From Clostridium_AD sp050717515 (GTDB taxonomy: Bacteria; Bacillota; Clostridia; Clostridiales; Clostridiaceae), in NCBI RefSeq assembly GCF_050717515.1, contig NZ_JBOITL010000023.1, forward strand, positions 123,545 through 187,544: a stretch of 64,000 nucleotides of DNA. Reading direction: 5' to 3'. Shown piece by piece: positions 24,973 through 34,614 of the stretch. The notes beneath the pieces were generated by a model, which saw nothing but the letters and a program-made list of their open reading frames with translations, was not told the origin of the DNA and did not search any database. Every line of letters begins with the position of its first letter. Within the stretch, counting starts at the first letter, position 1. The position numbers were made by a program, and so were the translations under genes.

Positions 24973-25641
24973 TTATATATCCGTCGCCTTTCTTTTAGGC
25001 AAATTTCCAATAACATCAAGTCCCAAATATCTCTCTACATCTTCTTTTGTCCTTATTTTTTCATCAAAATAACCTATGAAGGTCACAACAAATATTGAAA
25101 TAAAAAGTCCAAGTAAAAATGCCAATATAACATTAAGAATTTTAAATTTACTGTTTACAATACCATTCTGAGCTGAATTTTCCATTACTTTTAGGGTCTG
25201 TGTAGGATATATTCTCTTTACTTCTTTTGTAAAAGAATTATAAACTGCACTGGCTATAACCACGGACTCCTTTTGCGACTTTCCACTAGCTGTAATTGTT
25301 AAAATTGGAGCAGAATCTGCTACACTAACTTCATAACTTTCTTGAATTTTTGCAAGAGATACAGAGCCTTTTAATGCTACGCTAGCATTTTTTGCAATAG
25401 TGGAAGATCTTGCAATTTCCTCAAATGTACCCATTAAACCTTTAGCATTACTTATATCTTCCTTTTGGCCTATTATAAGGCTTGTTTTTGTTTGATAAAT
25501 TGGTTTAGAGCTTTTCATTGAATAAATACTAATTGCGGTTGCTGTTAATGTTAATAACAATGTTAGAAGTAGTATAATCCATTTCCCTCTTTTTATAACA
25601 TTTATAAACTCTTTATAACCTACAGTAGTTTCATAGTTCAT
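24973..25641 (-). CDS. CpsC/YveK-type chain-length determinant (Wzz family)
   Basis: Start at ATG 25641 (222 aa), 5-6 nt after GGAGGT; longer in-frame starts lie upstream of the SD. Two membrane helices (about 22-43 and 170-195) bracket an extracellular Wzz domain with YQTKTSLIIGQ at its start. The cytoplasmic tail (DEKIRTKEDVERYLGLDVIGNLP) is the segment that in split Gram-positive systems contacts and activates CpsD. It lies immediately upstream of the CpsD-like gene, which has lost key residues, while this protein looks intact. Controls polymer length or export. Confidence 0.88.
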   Translation of the reverse strand: MNYETTVGYKEFINVIKRGKWIILLLTLLLTLTATAISIYSMKSSKPIYQTKTSLIIGQKEDISNAKGLMGTFEEIARSSTIAKNASVALKGSVSLAKIQESYEVSVADSAPILTITASGKSQKESVVIASAVYNSFTKEVKRIYPTQTLKVMENSAQNGIVNSKFKILNVILAFLLGLFISIFVVTFIGYFDEKIRTKEDVERYLGLDVIGNLPKRKATDI

Positions 25642-25694
25642 TTTAAATACCTCCATGGTAATTGTTCTCATTATAATAATGAGAATGTTAAATT

Positions 25695-26870
25695 TTACTT
25701 TTGCTGATTTATTAACTTCCTTTTAACCTTAGACAGTATTACTCTAGTTTTGCCATAAACTCTTTTTCTAAAGCTATCTTTTGTATATTTATGTATTAGT
25801 TTATTTATATCACCAGAAGATGAATTGAATTTTTCAAAAAATTTATCTCTATTAGTATTTAGTGGTACAGATTTTGTAGCAGATGGATTATATTTTATAG
25901 CCTCATCAAGATCTACTTTCACTGCTATCATTTTATGCTGTAATTTTTGGAATACCTTTTTCCCTTTAGTAGAATTAACTAAAATAAGTGATGTGCCTTT
26001 ATCGTCATTAAGTTTTGGCAAAATATTTTCGATGCCCCAAAAGTCAGCAATAGTTATATCACTTTGTCTATTTACTGTTTTAAACCTGCAATCATAACAG
26101 GAAGGCCTAAGATATAGATTCTGCAAAAAACCTCGCATGTATATATCTTGTGTAAATTCCTTCTTATACTCACTATTGTTATTAAATGACACCGCCACCG
26201 AGTACCTTGCCCATCCGGAATCTTTATTCCGAAAAACTATTTTCCGTGTTTTCGCACCAAACCTTTTTTCAAGCCCCGTTTTATACTTTTTAAACACTTT
26301 AGGTGATGGCACTCCATGACAAACTATATCAATACATAATAGGTTGTCATACTTTTTCCCTAAATATGAATATATCCCGCCTATTTGGCAAGGGGTTCCT
26401 GAAAACAATACTTGAACATCTTTTTCAAGAAATTCTTTTGCTCTTTTATAAGTTTCACCGATTTTACTTTGTTCATACTTAGATCCACGAAACTTAGATA
26501 AACCTTCAACCGTATTTGTGTAACTATGTACAAGCTTAAGATCCTCATCATACCCAGCACCAAAAACAACTCCGCCATTTTTGATTGTATTTTCTGATAA
26601 AATTGTAAATACCCCACCTGATGTGCTTTGTAATCTTATACCTTCATTTTTATTTATACAGGCATAAGCAATAGGTGTACTATCTGTATTAATTTTATTA
26701 ATAATAGGACACACTCTCTCACATAAACCACAGTCTATACATTTGGGTACATCAACTTGCGGATATAAAAAGCCTTCATTATCCTCTTTCATTTCTATGC
26801 ACTGCTTTGGACATGCATTTAGGCAGGAACTACAGCCACAGCAATTTCGTTTTTCATCTATTTTAATCAT
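25695..26870 (-). CDS. FrhB-type Fe-S protein (coenzyme F420 hydrogenase/dehydrogenase beta subunit family)
   Basis: Start at ATG 26870 (391 aa), the family-like opening MIKIDEKRNCCGCSSC; a GTG at 26885 sits almost on the SD. Two [4Fe-4S] motifs lie at the N-terminus (CCGCSSCLNACPKQC and CIDCGLCERVCP), followed by FrhB N- and C-terminal domains with SGTPCQIGG, CHGVPSP and 'CYDCRFK'. In surface-polysaccharide loci these proteins are commonly paired with polysaccharide pyruvyl transferases, as here with the gene at 28504-29721. The redox reaction is unknown; F420 is not expected in this host, so a flavin partner is more likely. Length normal. Confidence 0.85.
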   Translation of the reverse strand: MIKIDEKRNCCGCSSCLNACPKQCIEMKEDNEGFLYPQVDVPKCIDCGLCERVCPIINKINTDSTPIAYACINKNEGIRLQSTSGGVFTILSENTIKNGGVVFGAGYDEDLKLVHSYTNTVEGLSKFRGSKYEQSKIGETYKRAKEFLEKDVQVLFSGTPCQIGGIYSYLGKKYDNLLCIDIVCHGVPSPKVFKKYKTGLEKRFGAKTRKIVFRNKDSGWARYSVAVSFNNNSEYKKEFTQDIYMRGFLQNLYLRPSCYDCRFKTVNRQSDITIADFWGIENILPKLNDDKGTSLILVNSTKGKKVFQKLQHKMIAVKVDLDEAIKYNPSATKSVPLNTNRDKFFEKFNSSSGDINKLIHKYTKDSFRKRVYGKTRVILSKVKRKLINQQK

Positions 26871-26916
26871 GTTTAATAAACACACCCCTAGCTTATCCTA
26901 TATAAAATTCTCTAAA

Positions 26917-28449
26917 CTATTCAACCTTGGTTCCTAATCTTCTAAATATCTTTACAACAGGTTTCTTAAATAAATCTTTTTCATACCCATTCATTCCCAT
27001 AAACCACATCAGTGGAATATATATTACAGTAAATATAAGTCCCCTTTTTACTATAGACCCATATCCACTACCGTAAATAAACTGATTTATGTAAATTCCA
27101 CATCCAAAAGCAATAACAACTGGTATAGTCATAAAAAATATTTCTTTCCAAAATCTTGGAATATCTATATGTATCTTTTTGTGATAATAAATGTTAATAG
27201 CAATAATATTTCCTAAAATTAAACCAATAGATGTTCCAATAGCACATCCTATTCCACCATATTTTCTACCCAGTGGTATACTTATGGCAATATTAATGCC
27301 TGCCACTAAAATATAAATAATAGAACGAAACTTCTGCCTGTTTTTTGCCTGTAATATGGTAATCCCTAAATTTTGTATTAGAGGCACTGTGACTGGAATA
27401 ATTAATATAGCTGCAATATAAAATGCACTACTGTAATCTTTTCCTGCCCAGGTATTTATAAAATCCTGTCCTACAAGCAAAAAACCACCTAAAATATATG
27501 CCATAATGACATATTGAATTCTTCCTATTTTAATAAAGGTATCTGAAAATTCTTTATCGCATGCGTCTTTTGCAACCATAGCAGTTAGCCTTGGTAAAAA
27601 AACACCTGAAATTGCAGTTGAAAAAGACAAATAGTAGGTGTTGATTTGTGATGCAACAGAATAAATTGCAACTGCAACAGTACCAGATACAGCTCCTAAA
27701 ATAAATTGATCAGCACTCCAATTTATCTTATCAACAATCATCCCTAAAAATATATAAGATGAATAGCCAACTATTTCTTTTAATATACTAAAGTCAAATT
27801 TCCTAAAATACATCTTAATCTTTAACTTAGCTAAACAAAACCACATATTTATTAGTAAACATATAATATTTAAAATAGTAGTAATTATTACCATCCCTAT
27901 TGCTCTATAACCTAACATTAATAATGGCAACATGATGCATGGGTTAATAATAATTCTAAGGATATTTATAACCTTAGAAAAAACAAATTCCTCATAAGCA
28001 TTCATAATTGAACTAAATATACCAAGCGGGAATGATATTGATAAGTTGAATACAAGTAATAGGGTTAATGTTTTTGCTATTTTAATTTCAGCAAGTGTCA
28101 TCTTAGCTGAAAATATATTTTCTATATTTAAATACAAAATGAACCCAGCTATTGCTGTTATTATGCCTATCAAAGTATATAAAATCAAAAACATACCGTT
28201 TAGATTGTATTCATTTTCCTTTTGATCTAGTGCCCTGTATTTTGCAGTATATCTTATAATTGCATTACCAAATCCAAAGTCAAGGATAGTAAGGTATCCA
28301 ACAACTGACGCGGTAAGCGAATATAATCCAAATTGTGACTGACCCATCATACGTAGCATAAATGGAGTATAAGCCAAACTTATAATGCTACTTAAAAAAA
28401 GTGAAACATATGACAAAATTGCTCCTGCCTTAAGTTGATTTTTTCCCAA
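26917..28449 (-). CDS. Polysaccharide flippase (Wzx, MATE/MVF-like)
   Basis: This 510-aa protein starts at TTG 28449, 8 nt after GGAG; no competing start. It has twelve to fourteen membrane helices, with the opening 'AGAILSYVSLFLSSIISLAYTP' then FMLRMMGQSQFGLYSLT, characteristic of Wzx/RfbX oligosaccharide flippases. It moves the undecaprenyl-linked repeat unit across the membrane for the Wzy-like polymerase encoded at the end of the operon. It lies between the pyruvyl transferase and the FrhB-like gene. Strong family call. Confidence 0.9.
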   Translation of the reverse strand: MGKNQLKAGAILSYVSLFLSSIISLAYTPFMLRMMGQSQFGLYSLTASVVGYLTILDFGFGNAIIRYTAKYRALDQKENEYNLNGMFLILYTLIGIITAIAGFILYLNIENIFSAKMTLAEIKIAKTLTLLLVFNLSISFPLGIFSSIMNAYEEFVFSKVINILRIIINPCIMLPLLMLGYRAIGMVIITTILNIICLLINMWFCLAKLKIKMYFRKFDFSILKEIVGYSSYIFLGMIVDKINWSADQFILGAVSGTVAVAIYSVASQINTYYLSFSTAISGVFLPRLTAMVAKDACDKEFSDTFIKIGRIQYVIMAYILGGFLLVGQDFINTWAGKDYSSAFYIAAILIIPVTVPLIQNLGITILQAKNRQKFRSIIYILVAGINIAISIPLGRKYGGIGCAIGTSIGLILGNIIAINIYYHKKIHIDIPRFWKEIFFMTIPVVIAFGCGIYINQFIYGSGYGSIVKRGLIFTVIYIPLMWFMGMNGYEKDLFKKPVVKIFRRLGTKVE

Positions 28450-28503
28450 AATAAATTCTCCTTGTCTTTAGTAATAGCATAAATTATTACGTTTATTACT
28501 AGC

Positions 28504-29721
28504 CTATTTTTTATTTGATTTCCTTATATCATTAACCAATTCCTGGAGTTCTCTCTCTACAATGTCGCTAGTTTCCGTTACCTTAATATCTATCTTTTTA
28601 ACTAAACTATCATAGTTTTTTAAAACAAATTTAACCTTCTCACTTACTAGTTTACTTATTTCATCACATTCCCACAGTTTTTCATCTGCTGATTCAATTA
28701 CTAATTCATTCATATCTAATCCATCACCAATTACGCCTGAATACTTAACGCTATAGGATAATGAAATAGCAGGTTTTCTCATATAAAAAGTTGATACACC
28801 AGAATGCATTCTTCCTGTTATAGTAAATAATCCATTTCCAAGTATTTCTCTAGCTTCTGATGGCAACATTGCCTCTGTTATGGGAATAATTTTCCCTAAT
28901 ATTTTTTTATCTAATTTTTCCATTATTTTATTTATTGCTCGTCTGTCATCATTATCTGATTCTAAAACGTTAGGTTCGCAGACATGCATAAGTAAAACTA
29001 TTTTTTGGAATTTATCACTTTTCCATAATTCATTAATAATATTTACCCAGTTTCTAATATAATCATCAAAATTGTTTGTATAGCTTTCAACAAGTCCTGA
29101 AGGCACTAAGGTTATATATTTATTTTCTTCAAGGTTGTATTCTCCTACTTTGTTATCATATTGATATTGCATTGGCAATTCAATAAAGGCTAAATCTCTT
29201 CCAGATTTTGCATTTTCAAAGTTTAAACTTTTTAAATATTCTAGATTTTTATCATCTCTTGTATGAATTTTAGTTTCACTTAAACAGTGCCTAGCTAGTT
29301 CCCCTCTATTACCTGTAAAAGGTCCCATTGTATGCCCTATTAAATATATATTCTTACGCTGACTTTCCTCTTTTAATTTATGTAATTCACTTTCTAATCG
29401 GTCTATTCCATAGTACTCTGATATGTCATCTCCACCGATAATTATTATATTTTCTATGTTTTCAATAAGTTTATTTAACTTTCTACGTCTAATTTTATTT
29501 ATACATTTTTTTAATAAATTATCAGTAGCATCTATTTTAGACCTTTTTATGGTTGCCTGCCCTACTTCACTTTTTAATCTTTGTAAATCTATATCAGAGT
29601 TAACATCCACATAAAATATAACATTATCATAGTTCTGATTTATTTTATTAATTAATGTTATTGCCATCATGCAGCTTCCGTAATTAAAGGTATTCCATAT
29701 ATGTTTTATATAAATTTTCAT
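28504..29721 (-). CDS. Polysaccharide pyruvyl transferase family protein
   Basis: This 405-aa protein starts at ATG 29721 with AGGAG 8 nt upstream. The opening IKHIWNTFNYGSCMMAITLI, 'IIIIGGDDISEYYG', 'IYLIGHTMGPFTG', 'HTRDDKNLEYL' and 'GRMHSGVSTFYMRKPAISLS' fit the PS_pyruv_trans (CsaB-like) fold. These enzymes put phosphoenolpyruvate-derived ketals on surface glycans, adding negative charge. Its pairing with an FrhB-like protein two genes downstream is recurrent in such loci. Acceptor sugar unknown. Confidence 0.85.
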   Translation of the reverse strand: MKIYIKHIWNTFNYGSCMMAITLINKINQNYDNVIFYVDVNSDIDLQRLKSEVGQATIKRSKIDATDNLLKKCINKIRRRKLNKLIENIENIIIIGGDDISEYYGIDRLESELHKLKEESQRKNIYLIGHTMGPFTGNRGELARHCLSETKIHTRDDKNLEYLKSLNFENAKSGRDLAFIELPMQYQYDNKVGEYNLEENKYITLVPSGLVESYTNNFDDYIRNWVNIINELWKSDKFQKIVLLMHVCEPNVLESDNDDRRAINKIMEKLDKKILGKIIPITEAMLPSEAREILGNGLFTITGRMHSGVSTFYMRKPAISLSYSVKYSGVIGDGLDMNELVIESADEKLWECDEISKLVSEKVKFVLKNYDSLVKKIDIKVTETSDIVERELQELVNDIRKSNKK

Positions 29722-29759
29722 ATAATCTACTCCTAGTTATTGATTTTTAATTTCTTTTT

Positions 29760-30788
29760 TTAGTCTCTTATATTATTTTGTATTAATTTAATTTTTACCA
29801 AAAATAATACTAATACAACATTTTTCGATTTCATATACTTAACAATTAATCTGCTAAGTTTTCCAATAACATTACAATTATCTAAATATTCTATAACACC
29901 TTCATCATTTAATACTTTAGATGCTTTTTCACATTTATCTTTTAAACTTAAATGATTTTTAGCATTAACCACTCCATATAAATATTCAATTATGCAATAA
30001 ATAAAATGATTTGCCTGATATTCTATTGCCTTATCATCATATTTACCCCACTTTTCCAGCTTATTTATAAGGGTCATATTTTCTTCTAAAATAACATTTA
30101 AATAATTTTCCGAATACTTTAACCATACTGGATTCGCCTTCTCAATTCTATATTCGTAAAAAGCAGAATCTAAGACTATACATTTATCTATATGTTCATA
30201 ATAGTTAGCATTAAATACTGTGTCTTCTCCACGTTTATAATTCTCAAATTTCAAATCATATTTCTTTATGATTTCTGATTTGTAAATCTTATTCCATAGA
30301 GTATCTCCAATTTCTTCTTTTCTTAATAAAATAAAATTACTTAAAATCTCATCTTTTGTCTCAAAAAAATGTTTTCTTGGCAATACTTTTGTTCTCCTTA
30401 AAATATTTCCACTTTCGTCCACAGTAACATTAGTTTGCCCCGATATAACTAAATCAACCTGGTGATCCTCAATACACTTATACATTTCCTGAAGTAGATT
30501 ATCTTGGTACCAATCATCACAATCAAAAAATATAATGTATTTACCTTCCGAAACATCTATTCCTATATTTCTTGCAGCCCAAGTCCCTCCATTTTCTTTA
30601 CTAATTAATCTTATTCTACTGTCTTTTTTTGCATATTCATTACACATTTCCACACTATTATCAGTAGATCCATCATTTATTATTATTAATTCGAAGTTTT
30701 TAAATGTTTGATTTAAAATCATATCTATACAATTGTTAATATATTTTGATCCATTATAAATGGGAACTATAATACTTATCTGAGGCAT
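29760..30788 (-). CDS. GT2-family glycosyltransferase (a)
   Basis: This 342-aa protein starts at ATG 30788 with AAGGAG. It has a GT-A fold with the opening PQISIIVPIYNGSKYINNCI, NDGSTDNS, and the DXD-equivalent FFDCDDWYQ, followed by a C-terminal helical extension without clear membrane helices. It is one of three GT2 genes in a row, which suggests a repeat unit of at least five sugars when the priming transferase and the two GT-B enzymes are included. Donor and acceptor unknown. The preceding gap (30789-30877) has small GC-richer hairpins. Confidence 0.88.
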   Translation of the reverse strand: MPQISIIVPIYNGSKYINNCIDMILNQTFKNFELIIINDGSTDNSVEMCNEYAKKDSRIRLISKENGGTWAARNIGIDVSEGKYIIFFDCDDWYQDNLLQEMYKCIEDHQVDLVISGQTNVTVDESGNILRRTKVLPRKHFFETKDEILSNFILLRKEEIGDTLWNKIYKSEIIKKYDLKFENYKRGEDTVFNANYYEHIDKCIVLDSAFYEYRIEKANPVWLKYSENYLNVILEENMTLINKLEKWGKYDDKAIEYQANHFIYCIIEYLYGVVNAKNHLSLKDKCEKASKVLNDEGVIEYLDNCNVIGKLSRLIVKYMKSKNVVLVLFLVKIKLIQNNIRD

Positions 30789-30877
30789 AATAACACTCCT
30801 TAATCATCAGCTACTTGTCATCCACGTAGCTGCTTATCGCCTAGGGCGCTGTAATATTAGTTAAATCATCTATTTTA

Positions 30878-31897
30878 TTATTTATTTAAATATCGAAGCT
30901 TGTATACTATGCGAAATATAAAACCATAAGTTCTTGTCTTTATAAGAATCGCATTAACTTTATATTTAAGTGATAGCTTACTATTACCTATTATTTCAGA
31001 AATTTTTAAAGCTCTGACCTCTTTTTTAATTATTTTTTTAAAATCTAAATAATTGTTTTTTTCTCCCGTTTCGCAATACTCAGTCCAATATTTGCTATGT
31101 ATTACCCATAGAGTTTTTATCATATACACTCTATAATAATGAATTAATTTTTCATAAAGCAATGGATCCGCTGTTATATAATCTCTCATGATATAGCAGC
31201 CTGCTATCATATCTTCCATTGACTTTATTGAAAATACTTTTGTAAGTGATGCTTCTCTTTGTCTGTAATAATATAATGGTTCACTCATTAAAAAGATTTT
31301 CTTGGAACAAGCAAGTGTTAAAAATAGTGCAGGAGTATCTTCACATACTATAAAATCAGGAAACAAAATTTTATTTTCTGTAAAAAGTTCTCTTTTATGT
31401 AGCTTATTCCATGCATAAGCTTTGATATCATTTAATAAAAACTTCCTAAGAGCCTCAATTTTATCTATATAGCCCTCTTTATCCATCCCTTCTATCTTTT
31501 GATCCGGTTTTTCCTTATTGGTTTCGCTATACAATATGTAATTGCAAATAACTATATCTGCACTCTCTCTTTTAGCAGCGTTGTACATTTTTTGGAACAT
31601 ATTTAATTCAATAAAATCATCTGAATCAACAAATGCTATGTATTCTCCAGTTGCTGCACTGAGCCCTGCATTTCGAGTCTCACTAATTCCACTATTTTTC
31701 TGATTTATAATAATTAATTCAGGGAATCTTATTTTATATTCTTTCAATATTTCAGAACAATTATCCGTAGATCCATCATTTACTATAATAATTTCTCTAT
31801 TATTAATAGTTTGCTTTATAACGCTATCTAAACACCTTGGCAAGTATTCTTGTACATTATAAACAGGTATTATAATACTGACATCCACTCTATTCAA
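30878..31897 (-). CDS. GT2-family glycosyltransferase (b)
   Basis: This 339-aa protein starts at TTG 31897, 7 nt after AAGGGGG. GT-A motifs are VSIIIPVYNVQEYLPRCLDS, NDGSTDNCS, 'NSGISETRNAGL' and the metal-binding FVDSDDFI. The remaining residues form a charged helical tail typical of EpsJ/CpsJ-like transferases. It adds one sugar to the cytoplasmic lipid-linked repeat unit; specificity cannot be read from the sequence. It starts 20 bp after the stop of GT2 (c). Confidence 0.88.
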   Translation of the reverse strand: MNRVDVSIIIPVYNVQEYLPRCLDSVIKQTINNREIIIVNDGSTDNCSEILKEYKIRFPELIIINQKNSGISETRNAGLSAATGEYIAFVDSDDFIELNMFQKMYNAAKRESADIVICNYILYSETNKEKPDQKIEGMDKEGYIDKIEALRKFLLNDIKAYAWNKLHKRELFTENKILFPDFIVCEDTPALFLTLACSKKIFLMSEPLYYYRQREASLTKVFSIKSMEDMIAGCYIMRDYITADPLLYEKLIHYYRVYMIKTLWVIHSKYWTEYCETGEKNNYLDFKKIIKKEVRALKISEIIGNSKLSLKYKVNAILIKTRTYGFIFRIVYKLRYLNK

Positions 31898-31916
31898 CGG
31901 AATACCCCCTTAATTA

Positions 31917-32882
31917 CTAATTAGTTTTTATATGAAAAGTCTTCTTGAGTTTATGAAAAGTAATATCCTTTAATAAAACTCGTAAATATTTTGAACTTAT
32001 ATAGCTTTTAAGGATTAGATAACTTCTATAAGCTTCATTTTTTTTCTTATATTCTTTTGATTTAGTAAGTCCTTCTAAGGCTAAACTATATTTACTTTCT
32101 TCATTAGCATCAATTTTAATATTCTTTAAACATTCTACTGATTGACTTTCAAATTGAAATTTCAGCCTATCTTTATACATCTTAACAACCTGTTTAGAGT
32201 ATAAAAGCTGTTGCAATGAATTACTTTTGGAAATTCCACTGCTTCTAATTCTATATTTAACTAAGAACTCATTAGTATTTGCAAGTTTAAATCCACTAGT
32301 TATAAGTCTTAATAAAAAGTCATAATCTTCTGCGCAGGTAATTTCTCTGTATCCGTGAAGCTTATCTGCACATTGTTTTTTAAAAAACCAGGTTGGATGA
32401 TTAATGAAATCTACATTTACTAAACAACTTTTTATTAATTTCATATCCTCTGGCATTATTGCATCTTTGTATAGTTCATTGCCGTCTTCATCAATATTAA
32501 TACATCTGGCGCCCATGAAATCTATATCTGGATGACTATTAAAATAATTTATTTGTTTTTCAAATCTATTAGGCAATGATATATCATCTGCATCCATTCT
32601 TGCTATAAAATCACCTTTTGCATGACTTAATGCAAAATTCAAACTTTTAACTAAGCCAATATTTTTCTCATTTTTAAAATATCTTATCCTTGCATCGCAT
32701 TTGCAATAATTTTCAATTAATATATCTAATTCACTGTTATTGGGATTATCTAAAATAATAATAAACTCTAAATTTTTATAGCTTTGAGTTAGTATGGATT
32801 CTATTGATTCTATTAACCAATTTTCTTTTTCGTTGTATACACTCATAATTACAGACACCAACATTTTTTTATTGCTATTCAT
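31917..32882 (-). CDS. GT2-family glycosyltransferase (c)
   Basis: This 321-aa protein starts at ATG 32882 with AGGTG. The opening 'VSVIMSVYNEKENWLIESI', 'EKNIGLVKSLNFALSHAKGD' and the DxD site ARMDADDIS identify a GT-A GT2 enzyme, close to those acting as galactosyl- or rhamnosyl-type transferases in capsule loci. It directly follows rmlC (52-bp gap) and is the first of the three GT2 genes. Specificity unknown. Confidence 0.88.
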   Translation of the reverse strand: MNSNKKMLVSVIMSVYNEKENWLIESIESILTQSYKNLEFIIILDNPNNSELDILIENYCKCDARIRYFKNEKNIGLVKSLNFALSHAKGDFIARMDADDISLPNRFEKQINYFNSHPDIDFMGARCINIDEDGNELYKDAIMPEDMKLIKSCLVNVDFINHPTWFFKKQCADKLHGYREITCAEDYDFLLRLITSGFKLANTNEFLVKYRIRSSGISKSNSLQQLLYSKQVVKMYKDRLKFQFESQSVECLKNIKIDANEESKYSLALEGLTKSKEYKKKNEAYRSYLILKSYISSKYLRVLLKDITFHKLKKTFHIKTN

Positions 32883-32934
32883 GGAAACACCTCGTTAAAC
32901 CTTCGATTTATTTGTGAAGTTTGAGTAATTTCAC

Positions 32935-33504
32935 TTATAGAAGTGAGTGACTTTCCTTCTGAAATGCTGAAAACATTTGCGCCTTCTTATCTTTCTCAGA
33001 AAGTAGCACTTCTTCTATATCTTTAAGTGGCCATTCTACCCCTATATCCGAATCATTCCAGGCAATTGAGCCCTCAAATTCAGGATGATATAAATTAGTA
33101 CATTTATATACAAACTCTGCCTGCTCTGATGTTACAAGGAACCCATGAGCAAAGCCTTCTGGTACATAAAACTGTCTTTTATTCTCAGCGCTAAGCATTA
33201 CTCCAAACCATTTACCATAAGTCTCAGATCCACTTCTCAAATCCACAGCTACATCAAATACTTCACCACTTAAAACTCTAACAAGTTTTCCTTGAGAAAA
33301 CTCTTTTTGAAAGTGTAATCCCCTAAGTACCCCTTTTTTGGATTTAGACTGGTTATCTTGAACAAACACCATATCTAGCCCTGCTCCTTTAAATTCATCA
33401 AAGTTATAAGTTTCCATAAAATATCCTCTGTTGTCTCCAAAAACTGTAGGCTCTATTATATATAAATCTTTTATTGTAGTTTCAATAAACTTAAATTTTC
33501 CCAT
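32935..33504 (-). CDS. rmlC: dTDP-4-dehydrorhamnose 3,5-epimerase
   Basis: This 189-aa cupin starts at ATG 33504, overlapping the rmlB stop by one base (TAATG), so the two are translationally coupled. It has FGDNRGYFMETYN, the catalytic-His region GVLRGLHFQ, 'VDLRSGSETYGKW' and 'VPEGFAHGFLV', all diagnostic for RmlC. It epimerises dTDP-4-keto-6-deoxyglucose at C3 and C5. Follows rmlA and rmlB in pathway order. Confidence 0.95.
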   Translation of the reverse strand: MGKFKFIETTIKDLYIIEPTVFGDNRGYFMETYNFDEFKGAGLDMVFVQDNQSKSKKGVLRGLHFQKEFSQGKLVRVLSGEVFDVAVDLRSGSETYGKWFGVMLSAENKRQFYVPEGFAHGFLVTSEQAEFVYKCTNLYHPEFEGSIAWNDSDIGVEWPLKDIEEVLLSEKDKKAQMFSAFQKESHSLL

Positions 33505-34568
33505 TATAACGTTTTTACTCCTTCATACATCTTTTTATAGTATTTTTGATATTCTCCTGAGGTAACATTTCCCATCCATTTATCATTATCCAAATACCAC
33601 TGAATTGTACTTTTTATACCTACTTCAAAAGTTGTTTCTGGATACCATCCCAGTTCATCCACTATCTTTGCTGGATCTATTGCGTATCTTCTATCGTGAC
33701 CTTTTCTATCTTCAACATGCATAATTAAATCTTTTGTTATTTCCTTGTCTACATTCTCATTTAAATAAGAAATAATACCCTCAACTATTTCAATATTCGC
33801 TTTCTCATTATGTCCACCGATATTATAAACTTCTCCGGTGCGACCATCTCTTAATACCATATCAATAGCTTTGCAATGGTCGACCACATATAACCAGTCG
33901 CGAATATTTAAACCATCTCCGTATACAGGTAAATCCTCATGCTTTAAACAATTGTTTATTAAAAGAGGTATAAGCTTTTCTGGAAACTGATATGGGCCGT
34001 AATTATTTGAACATCTAGTTATGTTCATTGGCATCTTGAATGTATCAAAGTATGCCTTCACCATTAAGTCACTGCCAGCTTTTGACGCTGAGTAGGGACT
34101 ATGTGAATCAATAGGTGTTGTTTCTACAAAATAACCTGTGGCGCCTAGCGATCCATATACCTCGTCTGTTGAAACCTGAAGGAATTTCACACCTTCCTTG
34201 AAACCACTTTCACTCTCCCAAGAATTTTTAGCACAGTTTAAAAGATTTACTGTTCCAAGTACATTTGTTTGAGCAAATATCTCTGGGTCCACTATGCTTC
34301 TATCCACATGTGATTCTGCTGCAAAGTTTACAACATAGTCAATATTGTATTCATTGAACAACTTTCCTACTAATTCACTATCACAAATGTCTCCCTGGAT
34401 AAAAATATAATTCGGATTATTTTCAATTCCTTTAAGGTTTTCCAAATTTCCTGCATAAGTTAAATTGTCCAAATTTACTATTCTAACATCTGAATATTTC
34501 TTTAGAATATAGTGAACAAAGTTTGCTCCTATAAACCCTGCTCCTCCTGTTACTAAATAAGTTTTCAT
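33504..34568 (-). CDS. rmlB: dTDP-glucose 4,6-dehydratase
   Basis: This 354-aa protein starts at ATG 34568, with a GAGGGA-type SD. It is an extended SDR with GGAGFIGANFVHY, 'LDNLTYAGN', the active-site STDEVYG, catalytic YSASKAGSD and the 'RCSNNYGPYQFPEKLIPL' segment. It converts dTDP-glucose to dTDP-4-keto-6-deoxyglucose using bound NAD. Operon order is rmlA-rmlB-rmlC; RmlD is encoded separately at 13551-14384. Confidence 0.96.
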   Translation of the reverse strand: MKTYLVTGGAGFIGANFVHYILKKYSDVRIVNLDNLTYAGNLENLKGIENNPNYIFIQGDICDSELVGKLFNEYNIDYVVNFAAESHVDRSIVDPEIFAQTNVLGTVNLLNCAKNSWESESGFKEGVKFLQVSTDEVYGSLGATGYFVETTPIDSHSPYSASKAGSDLMVKAYFDTFKMPMNITRCSNNYGPYQFPEKLIPLLINNCLKHEDLPVYGDGLNIRDWLYVVDHCKAIDMVLRDGRTGEVYNIGGHNEKANIEIVEGIISYLNENVDKEITKDLIMHVEDRKGHDRRYAIDPAKIVDELGWYPETTFEVGIKSTIQWYLDNDKWMGNVTSGEYQKYYKKMYEGVKTL

Positions 34569-34614
34569 TTTATCCCTCCAAACTTTATAACTTCTAATTT
34601 TATAATTTATAATT

